From NCBI RefSeq assembly GCF_003121925.1, contig NZ_QEWR01000004.1:62001-126000 (forward strand): a stretch of DNA of 64,000 nucleotides. The letters are read 5' to 3'. Every line of letters begins with the position of its first letter. Within the stretch, counting starts at the first letter, position 1. The notes beneath the pieces were generated by a model, which searched no databases, was not told the DNA's origin, and saw nothing but the letters and a program-made list of their open reading frames with translations. This stretch comes from Ignatzschineria indica (GTDB taxonomy: Bacteria > Pseudomonadota > Gammaproteobacteria > Cardiobacteriales > Wohlfahrtiimonadaceae). The position numbers and the translations under genes are program-made. Positions 33,570 through 45,114 of the stretch are shown here, piece by piece.

Positions 33570-35120
33570 ATGCAATTAAATCCATCTGAGATCAGTGATC
33601 TCATTAAATCCAAGATTGAAGAATTTGAGCTCAAGCCCGAAGAGAGTACTGAAGGTACGGTAGTAAGTTTAACTGATGGGATTGCTCGCGTTCACGGAAT
33701 CAATTCTGTGATGCAAGGTGAAATGGTTGAATTACCACATGGCGTTCGTGGTCTTGCACTGAACCTTGAGAGAGATTCAGTGGGTGTTGTTCTCTTAGGT
33801 GATTATGAAAAGATTACTGAAGGGGACAAAGTCAAATGTACAGGCCGTATCCTTGAAGCTCCTATTGGTCCAGAACTTCTTGGCCGTGTTGTTGACGCAC
33901 TAGGAAATCCTATCGACGGAAAGGGTGAGCTTGGTACTAAATTGACAGCACCTATTGAGCAGATCGCGCCTGGCGTTATCGATCGTCAATCTGTTGATCA
34001 GCCAATGCAAACGGGTTACATCGCAATTGACTCAATGGTTCCAATCGGTCGTGGTCAGCGTGAATTGATTATCGGTGACCGTCAAACAGGTAAAACTGCT
34101 ATTGCAATCGATACTATTATCAACCAAAAAAATAGTGGTGTGAAATGTATCTATGTTGCAATTGGTCAGAAAAACTCTACGATCGCCAATATTGTAGCTA
34201 AATTAGAAGAGCATGGCGCAATGGATCATACGATCGTTGTTGCAGCGAGTGCTTCTGAGTCAGCGGCGCTTCAATACCTCTCAGCGTACACCGGTTGTAC
34301 AATGGGTGAATATTTCCGTGATCGTGGTGAAGATGCATTAATCATCTATGATGACTTATCAAAACAAGCGGTTGCATATCGTCAAATCTCCCTTCTTCTT
34401 CGTCGTCCACCAGGTCGTGAAGCTTATCCTGGGGATGTTTTCTATCTTCACTCACGTCTTCTTGAGCGTGCGGCACGCGTTAACGCTGATTATGTTGAGA
34501 AGTTCACAAATGGTGAAGTAAAAGGTAAAACAGGTTCATTAACTGCATTACCAATCATTGAGACACAAGGTGGGGACGTATCTGCGTTCGTACCAACTAA
34601 CGTTATCTCAATCACAGATGGTCAGATCTTCCTTGAAACAGACCTCTTTAACTCTGGTGTTCGTCCAGCAATGAATGCGGGTATCTCGGTATCTCGTGTT
34701 GGTGGTGCGGCACAAACGAAGTTAATCAGTAAGCTTGGTGGTGGTGTACGTCTTGCACTTGCTCAATATCGTGAGCTCGCAGCGTTCTCCCAGTTTGCTT
34801 CAGATCTTGATGAAGTAACACGCAGACAGTTAGCACGTGGTGTTCGCGTTATGGAATTGATGAAGCAAGCGCAATATCGTCCTTACACAATTGCTGAGAT
34901 GGCACTTATCCTCTATGCAATTGAGTACAAATATGTTGATGATTTGCCAGTTGAAGAAGTTCGTCCATTTGCACAAGGTCTTATTGCATCAGCGAATGCA
35001 ACAGACCAAGAGCTCTTAAAAGACATCAACAGCAAAGGTGCTTATAACCAAGATGTGTTAGATGCACTTGATAAAGTTGTTAGTCAGTATAAGAAAGGTG
35101 GAAGCTGGAAAGTAGCTTAA
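33570..35120 (+). CDS. atpA: ATP synthase F1 subunit alpha
   Basis: A 516-residue non-catalytic nucleotide-binding subunit with P-loop GDRQTGKT at 169-176, the same position as in E. coli. Other blocks are [17 protein letters not shown] and [10 protein letters not shown]. Length is close to the usual 513. Confidence 0.98.
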   Translation: MQLNPSEISDLIKSKIEEFELKPEESTEGTVVSLTDGIARVHGINSVMQGEMVELPHGVRGLALNLERDSVGVVLLGDYEKITEGDKVKCTGRILEAPIGPELLGRVVDALGNPIDGKGELGTKLTAPIEQIAPGVIDRQSVDQPMQTGYIAIDSMVPIGRGQRELIIGDRQTGKTAIAIDTIINQKNSGVKCIYVAIGQKNSTIANIVAKLEEHGAMDHTIVVAASASESAALQYLSAYTGCTMGEYFRDRGEDALIIYDDLSKQAVAYRQISLLLRRPPGREAYPGDVFYLHSRLLERAARVNADYVEKFTNGEVKGKTGSLTALPIIETQGGDVSAFVPTNVISITDGQIFLETDLFNSGVRPAMNAGISVSRVGGAAQTKLISKLGGGVRLALAQYRELAAFSQFASDLDEVTRRQLARGVRVMELMKQAQYRPYTIAEMALILYAIEYKYVDDLPVEEVRPFAQGLIASANATDQELLKDINSKGAYNQDVLDALDKVVSQYKKGGSWKVA

Positions 35121-35167
35121 TAAGCTGCTTTTCAGTTCATAACACATAGCAATTAGGTAGGAATTTC

Positions 35168-36064
35168 ATGGCTGTTGGAAAAGAAATACGTAGTAAGATT
35201 AAAAGTATTAGTAATACTCAGAAGATTACTAGTGCGATGGAGATGGTTGCAGCGAGTAAGATGCGGGCTACGCAACTTCGACGCAATCGATCTCTACCTT
35301 ATGCGCAACAGGTTATTAAGCTCGCTGCGCATTTGGCTGAGGCAACACCTGAAGAATTCAAACATGAATACTTAATGCCACGAGAAGTGAAACGCGTGGG
35401 AATGATTGTTGTCAGCTCCGACCGTGGATTAGCGGGTGGGTTAAATAACAACCTATTCAAGCTCGTTGTCACGAAGATGAAAGAGTGGCAGGAAGCGGGT
35501 ATTGAGATTGAAATTGCCACGATCGGTAATAAAGCAAATGCTTTCTTTAGTCGATTTGGGCATGATCTTGTTGCGACTGTGAATAATTTAGGTGATGCAC
35601 CTGCGTCGAAAGATCTGATTGGTATTACAACTGCAATGCTAGATCTTTTCCAAGAAGGAAAAATTGATGAACTCCATGTTTTTGCTAACGAGTTTGTGAA
35701 TACAATGACGCAAAAGCCAATCGGTATTCAAGTCCTTCCTGTTATTCCAGGAACGCTTCAGAGACAGATAGGCATTGAGAGTTTAGCGGAAGATTCAAAT
35801 CTTGCGTGGGACTATGTCTATGATTCTGAGCCTGTAGAGCTAATGAATACTGTATTAGATCGTTATATTGAAAGTGTGATCTTTCAAGCAGTCGTTGAAA
35901 ACGTTGCCTGTGAAATGGCAGCTCGTATGATTGCGATGAAGGCCGCAAGCGATAACGCAAGCGATTTAATAGATGAGTTGCAATTGGTTTATAACAAAGC
36001 TCGTCAAGCAGCAATTACTCAGGAAATTACTGAGATTGTTAGTGGTGCAGCAGCAATCAATTAA
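35168..36064 (+). CDS. atpG: ATP synthase F1 subunit gamma
   Basis: A 298-residue central rotor shaft. The N-terminal [26 protein letters not shown] block and C-terminal [20 protein letters not shown] block form the paired coiled coil. The [11 protein letters not shown] motif is conserved. The order atpA-atpG-atpD is standard. Confidence 0.97.
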   Translation: MAVGKEIRSKIKSISNTQKITSAMEMVAASKMRATQLRRNRSLPYAQQVIKLAAHLAEATPEEFKHEYLMPREVKRVGMIVVSSDRGLAGGLNNNLFKLVVTKMKEWQEAGIEIEIATIGNKANAFFSRFGHDLVATVNNLGDAPASKDLIGITTAMLDLFQEGKIDELHVFANEFVNTMTQKPIGIQVLPVIPGTLQRQIGIESLAEDSNLAWDYVYDSEPVELMNTVLDRYIESVIFQAVVENVACEMAARMIAMKAASDNASDLIDELQLVYNKARQAAITQEITEIVSGAAAIN

Positions 36065-36106
36065 TACGACGTTAACAAAAATTTGGGTTAATAGAGGTTT
36101 AGATAG

Positions 36107-37498
<1,392 letters not shown>

Positions 37499-37511
37499 AT
37501 AAGGGGATAAT

Positions 37512-37925
37512 ATGAAAACTATCAAAGTCACTATTGTAAGTGCTGAAAAAGAGCTATACTCTGGCACTGCAACATTCTTTGCAGTTACAGCAATTACTGG
37601 TGAGATAGGCGTTTATCCTGGTCATGTTCCAACTTTAGCACACCTCAAGCCAGGACAAGTTCGCTTAGAGCTCGAGAATGGTACAAAAGAGGTCTTCTGG
37701 ATTTCAGGTGGTATTCTTGAAGTACAACCGACAGAAGTGATTGTTTTAGCAGATAGTGCTGAGCGTGCTGCAGATCTTGATCAAGCCGCGGTTGAAAAAG
37801 CGAGAGCTGAAGCTAAGGCTGTACTTGACTCAGGTAAACCTGAGCTCGATATTGAGAAGGCGTTAATTGAGTTAACATTAGCAAAATCTCAATTAGATGC
37901 AGTAAATAGATTGAAAAGTCTTTAA
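37512..37925 (+). CDS. atpC: ATP synthase F1 subunit epsilon
   Basis: A 137-residue subunit with an N-terminal beta barrel (GEIGVYPGHVPTLAHLKPGQVRL region) and C-terminal two-helix arm that inhibits ATP hydrolysis. It closes the operon and is followed by a terminator 80 bases on. Confidence 0.96.
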   Translation: MKTIKVTIVSAEKELYSGTATFFAVTAITGEIGVYPGHVPTLAHLKPGQVRLELENGTKEVFWISGGILEVQPTEVIVLADSAERAADLDQAAVEKARAEAKAVLDSGKPELDIEKALIELTLAKSQLDAVNRLKSL

Positions 37926-38003
37926 GTCGAAAAGTATTTAAGATTTTAGAGATCGACGATATCGATGATATTAAGTATCAGTAGTTAAGAAGTATTAAAG
38001 TAA

Positions 38004-38030
38004 AACCCACATTAAAATGTGGGTTTTTTA
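38004..38030 (+). terminator. Rho-independent terminator of the atp operon
   Basis: AAACCCACATT and AATGTGGGTTT arms followed by a T run. Confidence 0.88.
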
Positions 38031-38066
38031 TTGTATCTCTTTTTGTATCTCTTTTTGTATTTTTAT
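38031..38066. repeat. 12-bp tandem repeat after the atp terminator
   Basis: Three units related to TTGTATCTCTTT directly follow the terminator. The remainder of the 38067-38348 gap is AT-rich and holds no gene I can support; it must contain the ppk promoter. Confidence 0.55.
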
Positions 38067-38348
38067 TATATTTATCATTGTATTTAAGTTATATTTTTTA
38101 TTATGCCTGTTATATATTATCGTTACCCTTATATCTTGTGATTGTTACTATTGTGCAGAGGATCGGTTATTGGCGATCATCAATTACGTTGCGATAAATT
38201 ACGTTATAATAATGACGTGGAAGAGAGGCTTAATAGAACGCTTTGATAGAGAAAGGCGATATTGATGCTAACTGCTAACTGCTAATTGCTGAGCTGCTGA
38301 GTTGTTTGGGTGTTGTCATTTTGACTATTTTAATAATGGGATGAGAGT

Positions 38349-40421
38349 ATGGAATTTGAATTGCCTTTAATTAATCGTGAAAAATCTATTCTCGCTTTCC
38401 AAGAGCGAGTCTTAAAGCAGGCAGAAAATCCCCATATTCCACTATTGGAGCGACTCAATTTTATGACGATCGTCTCCTCTAACCTTGATGAATTTTTTGA
38501 GGTGCGTTTTGCAAATATTAAGGAGCGCATCTTTGCTGGAGAGACTCTGATTGATGGGGAGCCTGTTGATGTTTGGCAAAAAGCGATCTATCAGCGTGTA
38601 ACAGCATTAGTTAAAGCGCAATATAAACTTCTCGACCAGGAGATTTTGCCGCTCTTAAAATCTGAGGCGAATATAGAATTTATCCATCGACGAGATTGGA
38701 CTGATGCTGATAAAGCTCAATTACTGAGTTATTTTAATGAGTCAATTAATCCGCTTTTAACGCCGATAGCGCTCGATATTGCCCATCCTTTTCCACATAT
38801 CTACAACAAGTCGCTCAACTATATTATTGAGTTGAAGGGGAAAGATATCTACGGGCGAGAGGTTGATACAGCGATGCTCTCTATCCCGAAGAATTTGCCG
38901 GCATTGATCCGTTTGCCAAGTAATGATCCATCACATGTCCGTTTTACCACTGTTAGTGAAATTATTCGTGATCAATTGAAAGTGATTTTTGATGGCTTTG
39001 TGGTAAAAGCGGCTTATCAATTTAGAGTGACGCGCAATAGCCATCTTTTTATCGATAAAGAGGAGCTTACAAATTTACATCAGGCATTAAAAGGGGAGCT
39101 TCATCAACGAAATTTTGGGCATGCGGTGCGCCTTGAAATTAGTGCTCAGATGCCGAAGAAGTTGGTAGAGTTTTTAGCAAAAGAGTTTGAGTTGCCGACA
39201 ACAGAGATCTATCCGATCGCGAACTTTATCGATCTTTGCCGCTTTCGAGAGTTGAGTCACTTTGTAAAAGATAAAGATGAACTCTTCTATCCAGAGTTCT
39301 ATCCAAAATATGCGGAGAAGTGGGTCGATACTGATGATATCTTTTCCATTATTAAGGGAAAAGATCAACTTTTTCACCATCCGTTTGATAGCTTTGCCCC
39401 CACGGTAAGGTTGCTCGAAGTTGCCGCTAATGATCCTCAAGTACAGATGATCCGGATGACGATCTATCGTACCGGTAACGACTCACAATTGATGAAGCAT
39501 CTGATAACTGCCGCAAAAAATGGTAAAGAGGTTAATGTTGTCTGTGAGTTGATGGCACGTTTTGATGAAGAGACCAATCTTACTTGGGCTGCGATTCTCG
39601 AAGAGGCCGGTGTTAAGGTTGTCTATGGAATCTTTGGCTATAAAACACATGCGAAGATGTTGTTGATTGTTCGCAATGAGCCGACTGAAGAAAATCCCGA
39701 TCACCTTGAGTATTATACTCACCTGAGTACCGGCAATTATCATACGGGAACAGCAAGACTCTATACTGATTTTGCGATTATGACGGGGAATCGCGAGATC
39801 GCACAAGATGTGACCAATATCTTTGTGAATTTGGGCAGCTTAGGGCGTCCTCCACAATTAAAGAGGCTATGGCAAGCGCCTTTTAATCTCTATGATAATT
39901 TAATAGCCCATATTAATTTTGAAATTGAGGAAGCTAAAGCGGGAAGACCGGCATCGATTATGGCACGTATGAATGCGCTCTTAGAGGAGGGCATTGTTGA
40001 AAAACTCTATGAGGCATCTAATGCCGGCGTAATTATCAATCTTTTAGTTCGTGGCGCTTGTTCTTTGAGACCTGGTTTAAAAGGCTTTTCGGAGAATATT
40101 CGAGTCTATTCAGTTGTCGGACGCTTCTTAGAGCACTCTCGCGTTTTCTATTTCTATCGAGCAGGAGAGGAGCGAGTCTATATTTCGAGCGCCGATTGGA
40201 TGCATCGTAATTTCTTTCGTCGTATTGAGGTGGCAGTTCCGATAGAGCATCCCTCTATTAAGCGCCATCTTATCAATGAAGGATTGCTCGCTTACTTTGC
40301 TGATTATACGGCATGGATTCTCGATGGTAAGAGTGGTGAATACTCTCAGGAACCATTTACAATGGAGGAGAGAGGCGCTATGCTTTCAGCACAAGAAAAG
40401 TTATTAATATCCCGACAGTAG
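38349..40421 (+). CDS. ppk: Polyphosphate kinase 1
   Basis: A 690-residue enzyme that polymerises the gamma-phosphate of ATP into polyphosphate. It has the four-domain Ppk1 layout: the N-domain with NREKSILAFQERVLKQ and ERLNFMTIVSSNLDEFFEVR, then the catalytic C1/C2 domains. The phospho-histidine lies in GYKTHAKMLLI and a second conserved box is HLSTGNYHTGTARLYTDF. Length matches the family (about 690). It is followed after 24 bases by the SLC13-type permease. No ppx gene is adjacent. I could not identify a Pho box upstream. Confidence 0.97.
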   Translation: MEFELPLINREKSILAFQERVLKQAENPHIPLLERLNFMTIVSSNLDEFFEVRFANIKERIFAGETLIDGEPVDVWQKAIYQRVTALVKAQYKLLDQEILPLLKSEANIEFIHRRDWTDADKAQLLSYFNESINPLLTPIALDIAHPFPHIYNKSLNYIIELKGKDIYGREVDTAMLSIPKNLPALIRLPSNDPSHVRFTTVSEIIRDQLKVIFDGFVVKAAYQFRVTRNSHLFIDKEELTNLHQALKGELHQRNFGHAVRLEISAQMPKKLVEFLAKEFELPTTEIYPIANFIDLCRFRELSHFVKDKDELFYPEFYPKYAEKWVDTDDIFSIIKGKDQLFHHPFDSFAPTVRLLEVAANDPQVQMIRMTIYRTGNDSQLMKHLITAAKNGKEVNVVCELMARFDEETNLTWAAILEEAGVKVVYGIFGYKTHAKMLLIVRNEPTEENPDHLEYYTHLSTGNYHTGTARLYTDFAIMTGNREIAQDVTNIFVNLGSLGRPPQLKRLWQAPFNLYDNLIAHINFEIEEAKAGRPASIMARMNALLEEGIVEKLYEASNAGVIINLLVRGACSLRPGLKGFSENIRVYSVVGRFLEHSRVFYFYRAGEERVYISSADWMHRNFFRRIEVAVPIEHPSIKRHLINEGLLAYFADYTAWILDGKSGEYSQEPFTMEERGAMLSAQEKLLISRQ

Positions 40422-40445
40422 ACATTCGGAAGTAGATGGAGTCAC

Positions 40446-42257
40446 ATGCTGACAATATTTTCTGATCCACTTATCAGCGGAATAACCAATACGCAGCTCT
40501 ATGCATTATTGATTCTATTCTGTAGTTTTATCGCTTTCATGTTAGGAAAGTGGCGCTTTGATGTTGTCGCTCTCGGGGCACTATTAGCGATGGTGCTGGT
40601 GGGCGTTGTTCCGCTCAATAATGCTTTTTCCGGCTTTAGTCATCGCGCTGTAATTACGGTTGCTTCTGTCTTGGTTTTAAGTAATGCGCTTGGAAATACA
40701 GGGGTGACTTACCATCTCTCTCAACATTTGAGTCGTTTTTCTGATCGCCCCGTATTATTGGTTTTAACGCTAACGGGGTTGGTGGCTTTCTTCTCAGCAT
40801 TTATGAATGATGTGGGGGCGTTAGCGCTCATTATGCCGGTCGCGTTACAGGTCTCTCAGCGCTATAATATTCCAACCTCGAAGTTACTGATGCCGATGGC
40901 ATTTGCTTCACTTTTAGGGGGTACGGCGACATTAATTGGTACGCCCCCTAATATGATTATTGCTCAATATCGAGAGACAGTGGATCCTGCGGCTGGAGCC
41001 TTTGCGATGTTCGACTTTTTGCCCGTTGGAATCGTGGTGGTTATTGTTGGTCTCCTCTATATCTCATTTATTGGTTGGCGCCTTATTCCGATTCGGGATA
41101 CAGAGAATAATAGTCGTCTCTTTGAGACCGATGATTATCTTTTAGAGGCAAAGATCTTGCCGAATAATAAGTTTATTGGGAAGACGATTGCAGAACTAGA
41201 GAAGGTGACAGAAGATCATGTCAATGTTGTGACGCTTCTTCGTGGGGCAAGACGACTCCTCTCTCCGAGTAAAGAGGAGATATTGCGAGAAAATGATGTC
41301 CTCTTAATTGAAGGGCAGCCGGAAGATCTCAAGCAGCTAGAGCTCCTCTCGGGAGTGAATATCCGTTTTACTAAAGAGGGAAAAGAGGGGGATGGCATCG
41401 ACTCTCTACAGACGTTAGAAGTTGTTGTTAATCCCGGGGCTAGAATTGCAGGGCATATGATCTCAGAGCTCTATCTTCGAGAGCGCTATAAAATCAATAT
41501 ATTAGGGATCTCACGCCAGAGCGAGAGTATACGGCAACGCTTCTCCCGTTTAACCTTAAAACCGGGGGATATTCTGCTTATTCAGGGCGATAAGAAGGAG
41601 TTACCCGAAACAATGAATTATCTCGGGTGCCTACCACTTGCTGAGCGTAATATACGTTTAAAGCCCTCTTCAAAATTATTGCCAACAGTTGGAATCTTTA
41701 TTGTCTCTATTCTATTGGTGGCATTTCAGATCTTACCGCCTCATATCGCTTTCCCGCTGGCAATTTTTCTTCTTATTATTTTCCGTCTAGTCTCACTTCG
41801 AGAGGTCTACCAAAGTATTGATGGGCCTCTTATTGTCCTTTTAGGATGTTTTATCACCGTGGGTGCTGCGCTCGACTCGAGTGGGGCAACAAATATTATT
41901 GTCTCATCGATTGTTCCCCTTTTAGAAGGGCTTCCTGCTATGCTAGTATTATCTATAATCATGCTCGTAACGATGCTGATTACCGATGTAATTAATAGCT
42001 CAGCAACAGCGGTCATAATGGCACCTATTGCCGTAGGTGTTGCAAATATGATGGGGCACAATATCGATCCCTATTTAATGATCATTGCAATCGCTTGCTC
42101 TTGTGCTTTTAATACTCCGATAGGGCACCATTCAAATACATTGGTGATGGGACCAGGAGGCTATCAGTTTGGGGATTATTGGCGAATGGGGTTGTTGCTC
42201 GATCTGTTACTGATTTTAACAGCAGTGCCGGCAGTGATCTATTTTTGGCCACTATAA
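40446..42257 (+). CDS. SLC13-family permease with two TrkA-C (RCK_C) domains
   Basis: A 603-residue inner-membrane protein with about ten to twelve hydrophobic spans split by a central cytoplasmic region (about residues 215-400). That region contains two TrkA-C-like regulatory domains (IGKTIAELEKV...NDVLLIEGQPEDL and HMISELYLRERY...PGDILLIQGDKKEL). The flanking halves carry FMNDVGALALIMPVAL, GGTATLIGTPPNMI and, in the second half, NSSATAVIMAPIAVG with FNTPIGHHSN. Such proteins carry dicarboxylates, sulfate or other anions with sodium. The substrate is not determinable here. It may be co-transcribed with ppk. Confidence 0.85.
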   Translation: MLTIFSDPLISGITNTQLYALLILFCSFIAFMLGKWRFDVVALGALLAMVLVGVVPLNNAFSGFSHRAVITVASVLVLSNALGNTGVTYHLSQHLSRFSDRPVLLVLTLTGLVAFFSAFMNDVGALALIMPVALQVSQRYNIPTSKLLMPMAFASLLGGTATLIGTPPNMIIAQYRETVDPAAGAFAMFDFLPVGIVVVIVGLLYISFIGWRLIPIRDTENNSRLFETDDYLLEAKILPNNKFIGKTIAELEKVTEDHVNVVTLLRGARRLLSPSKEEILRENDVLLIEGQPEDLKQLELLSGVNIRFTKEGKEGDGIDSLQTLEVVVNPGARIAGHMISELYLRERYKINILGISRQSESIRQRFSRLTLKPGDILLIQGDKKELPETMNYLGCLPLAERNIRLKPSSKLLPTVGIFIVSILLVAFQILPPHIAFPLAIFLLIIFRLVSLREVYQSIDGPLIVLLGCFITVGAALDSSGATNIIVSSIVPLLEGLPAMLVLSIIMLVTMLITDVINSSATAVIMAPIAVGVANMMGHNIDPYLMIIAIACSCAFNTPIGHHSNTLVMGPGGYQFGDYWRMGLLLDLLLILTAVPAVIYFWPL

Positions 42258-42281
42258 AAGTAAAGATAATAAGGAATTAGG

Positions 42282-43478
42282 ATGAAACTATTTAACGATG
42301 TTCCATTAGCGCCGGATGACGCGATTTTAGGGGTAGTAGAGTCATATAAAAATGACCCTAGAGAAGAGAAGGTGAACTTAAGTATTGGTATCTATTCAGA
42401 TGCTGAAGGAAAAGTGCCAGTCTTAAAAGCGGTAAAAGCAGCAGAGGCTTATCTTTTTGAACACTCAGGACCACGCGTCTATCTTCCAATGCAAGGTTTA
42501 GGAAGTTATATCGATTGTGTACAGAAGCTTCTCTTTACAGAGGATCATGAGCTCTATCAGACACAACGTTTAGCAACGGTGCAATCTTTAGGTGGAACGG
42601 GGGCATTAAAAGTAGGTGCTGATTTCTTACATAGCATTAAACCTAATAGTAAGGTTTATGTCTCAAAACCGACATGGAATAACCATATTGCGATCTTTGC
42701 CGGCGCCGGGTTTGAAGTAGAGGAATATCCCTATTTTGATCCTAAAACGAAAGGGGTTGATTTTGCAGCTTTTTTCAAGAAGATGGAAGAGATTCCAGAG
42801 GAGTCGATTGTTGTGCTTCATGCTTGTTGCCATAACCCTACCGGGGCAGATCTCTCTACAGAAGAGTGGCAACAGTTAGCAGAGCTCTTTAAAGCGCGTA
42901 ATTTAATTCCATTCTTAGATATGGCATATCAAGGATTCTCAAAAGGTATTCGTGAAGATGCAGAAGCGATCCATATCTTTGCAGAAAAAGAGATGCCGGT
43001 CTTTATTGCCACCTCCTTTTCTAAATCTTTCTCACTCTATAGTGAGCGAATTGGAGCATTAACGGTCATTACCTCCGATAAAGAGGAGCAAGAGCGTGTT
43101 ACTTCACAATTGAAGATTATGGTGCGTGCAATCTACTCTTCACCCCCTTCTTATGGTGCTCAGATTGTCCACTATGTCTTAGCGGATGACCAACTACGAG
43201 CAGAGTGGGAGGCAGAACTTGCAGAGATGCGAGATAGAATTAAGACAATGCGCTCAAAATTTGTAGAGCTTCTCAATAGTAAGCAAGATAAGATTGACTT
43301 TAGCTTCATCAATGATCAAGCGGGAATGTTTTCTTACTCAGGACTTAGCGCAGATCAAGTGGCAAAAATGAAAAAGGATTATGCTATCTATACTGTTGAT
43401 ACCGGTCGTATCTGTATTGCTGCGTTGAATGACCAGAATATTGAGCTTGCGGCGAATGCGGTAGTTAATGTACTATAG
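42282..43478 (+). CDS. Aromatic amino acid / aspartate aminotransferase
   Basis: A 398-residue PLP enzyme of class I, of the AspC/TyrB group. The N-terminal PLAPDDAILGVVESYKND is characteristic, followed by VHLSIGIY-like NLSIGIY, HACCHNPTGADL, PFLDMAYQGF and the PLP-lysine motif SFSKSFSLYSERIG. It transfers amino groups between glutamate and aspartate or aromatic keto acids. Distinguishing AspC from TyrB needs comparison. AAGGAATTAGG precedes the ATG. Confidence 0.93.
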   Translation: MKLFNDVPLAPDDAILGVVESYKNDPREEKVNLSIGIYSDAEGKVPVLKAVKAAEAYLFEHSGPRVYLPMQGLGSYIDCVQKLLFTEDHELYQTQRLATVQSLGGTGALKVGADFLHSIKPNSKVYVSKPTWNNHIAIFAGAGFEVEEYPYFDPKTKGVDFAAFFKKMEEIPEESIVVLHACCHNPTGADLSTEEWQQLAELFKARNLIPFLDMAYQGFSKGIREDAEAIHIFAEKEMPVFIATSFSKSFSLYSERIGALTVITSDKEEQERVTSQLKIMVRAIYSSPPSYGAQIVHYVLADDQLRAEWEAELAEMRDRIKTMRSKFVELLNSKQDKIDFSFINDQAGMFSYSGLSADQVAKMKKDYAIYTVDTGRICIAALNDQNIELAANAVVNVL

Positions 43479-43513
43479 CAATATTTGATTGATCTATTTG
43501 TAGGGGGTTTTAT

Positions 43514-43615
43514 ATGTCAGAAAGTGTATTTATATATAAGCTTCCGCTCTACATTATTGCCTTACTCTGTATTGTAGGTTGGGCGCTTCTCTTTAGTGTT
43601 ATCTTTTTTAGTTAA
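43514..43615 (+). CDS. 33-residue single-span membrane peptide
   Basis: A short gene with a strong ribosome-binding site (AGGGGG seven bases before ATG), 35 bases after the aminotransferase gene, and a terminator right after it. The peptide starts MSESVFIYKLP and then is hydrophobic to the end (WALLFSVIFFS). It is likely an inner-membrane peptide of unknown role. The strong signal for translation and the downstream terminator support it as a real gene. Confidence 0.6.
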   Translation: MSESVFIYKLPLYIIALLCIVGWALLFSVIFFS

Positions 43616-43640
43616 TTGAAGAGATAGAGCGGTTGTAGAA

Positions 43641-43666
43641 AGAGTGCTATTTAGCACTCTTTTTCT
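43641..43666 (+). terminator. Rho-independent terminator after the 33-residue peptide gene
   Basis: AGAGTGCTA and TAGCACTCT arms with a short loop, followed by TTTTTCTTT. Confidence 0.85.
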
Positions 43667-43839
43667 TTGTGATTGATAATTTGACGATTATTAGATCGCT
43701 TAAGCTTAGATTCGTTAATGAAACTATTAATGTAATTATTAATGGAGTAACTAAGGGAATCATTGGTAAGATCGTTAAATGGTTATTAACAGGGTCATTA
43801 ACAGAATCGTGAATATTAATAGAGAATAGGCAGGTATCG

Positions 43840-44970
43840 ATGGATAATCATTGGGAGAGTCATCGTTGGGAAGGGCGAGCGGAGCAGGCTCTTCTTGATC
43901 AGCTCTTTTTGCAATTAGCAACAGCAGGGGGATATGAAGATTATCAACTCTATCAGCAGTTGTTGCAACAGGGGGATGGACCTTTACTGTTACGAGAGAA
44001 AGGGAGTGAAGCAATCTTCCAGAAGGCTCTCCAATATCTATCGACTCTAACGGATCTGATTGATGTTGATCTCAAGGCAGGAAAGATTATCTCTAAGGGT
44101 TATCATCCTCTCGATCTTCAGCAAATATCACAATTTTTGCCATCTTCACTACAAGATAAATTGCGTTTTATCCGGCGTTTTATCACAGATTCTACCAATA
44201 GTGATCTTCAGCGCCCCATATCCTATTGGGGTGAGCAATATTATCAATCTCTCCCTAATAATCTCTCTGAGAAGGTAATTGCAAAGATCGCTGTAGCTGA
44301 GATGCAGACGGGCGGTCGTGGAAGAAGATCAAAAACGTGGGTTTCACCTTTAGCAAAAAATCTCTACTTCTCTTTTAAGTACCGTTTTTCTCATCGATCG
44401 ATCCCTTACTTGAGCGCTTTAAGTCTTCGCATCGGTGCGTTGTTGCTAGAGGTTTTAGAATCTTTAGGCATTCGGGGAGGAAAGGTGAAATGGCCAAATG
44501 ATATCTGGGTTGGACAATCAAAATTAGCAGGGATATTGGTAGAGAGTCTCTTCAATAGTCATGATGTTGAGGTTATTATTGGTATCGGGGTTAATAATCA
44601 ATATGACTCAGAATTAGAATTAGTGGGAAATCATCCTACCTGTTGCGAGTCGATTTTGGGTGAGCCGTTAGATCGAAATCGACTGATTGCGCGTTTAAGT
44701 GAAAAGATCTACCATCTTTGTGAATTGGTTGAGGCCCAATCTTATGCCCTTGAACAGGGTATTCCTGTTAGGGAGAAGTTACCTGATTTCACTCTAATCT
44801 GGCCTAAGATTAGCCTTCTCTATGGACGTCGTGTGCAACTTATCTCGGATCGTGATCTATTGATTGGTAGCGAAGTAGGGATCGATGAGAGTGGTGCACT
44901 ATTAGTCGAGTTGCCCGATGGAGAGATTCGCACCATTATCTCCGGAGATCTATCCCTTCGAGAGCTTTGA
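43840..44970 (+). CDS. birA: BirA-like biotin-[acetyl-CoA-carboxylase] ligase
   Basis: A 376-residue protein. The C-terminal two thirds are a biotin protein ligase: the biotinyl-AMP loop appears as GGRGRRSKTWVSP, the core as VKWPNDIWVGQSKLAGILVE, and IGIGVNN follows. A C-terminal SH3-like domain ends with GALLVELPDGEIRTIISGDLSLREL. The N-terminal ~120 residues (ALLDQLFLQLATAGG onward) are where BirA has its winged-helix repressor domain, but here the sequence is strongly diverged and I cannot confirm DNA binding. It biotinylates the BCCP subunit of acetyl-CoA carboxylase. Confidence 0.9.
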   Translation: MDNHWESHRWEGRAEQALLDQLFLQLATAGGYEDYQLYQQLLQQGDGPLLLREKGSEAIFQKALQYLSTLTDLIDVDLKAGKIISKGYHPLDLQQISQFLPSSLQDKLRFIRRFITDSTNSDLQRPISYWGEQYYQSLPNNLSEKVIAKIAVAEMQTGGRGRRSKTWVSPLAKNLYFSFKYRFSHRSIPYLSALSLRIGALLLEVLESLGIRGGKVKWPNDIWVGQSKLAGILVESLFNSHDVEVIIGIGVNNQYDSELELVGNHPTCCESILGEPLDRNRLIARLSEKIYHLCELVEAQSYALEQGIPVREKLPDFTLIWPKISLLYGRRVQLISDRDLLIGSEVGIDESGALLVELPDGEIRTIISGDLSLREL

Positions 44971-44993
44971 TTGAGAGAACATGGATAAAAAGA

Positions 44994-45028
44994 GACCTCA
45001 AAAGCGAATAGAGCTTTTGAGGTCTTTT
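44994..45028. terminator. Bidirectional terminator between convergent genes
   Basis: GACCTCAAAAGC and GCTTTTGAGGTC arms, A-rich on the left and T-rich on the right, between birA (plus) and the peptidoglycan-binding protein gene (minus). Confidence 0.85.
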
Positions 45029-45114
45029 GCAATATAGTATTTGAATGACTCTTTTGTAATATTGCTTATCTACTTTTCAAGTTGTTTTCAAGTTATTTAA
45101 ACTATTTACTTGAA

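Noticed and set aside
38017-38265. 82-residue frame after the atp operon
   Set aside because: It starts inside the atp terminator and consists mainly of translated AT-rich repeat sequence.
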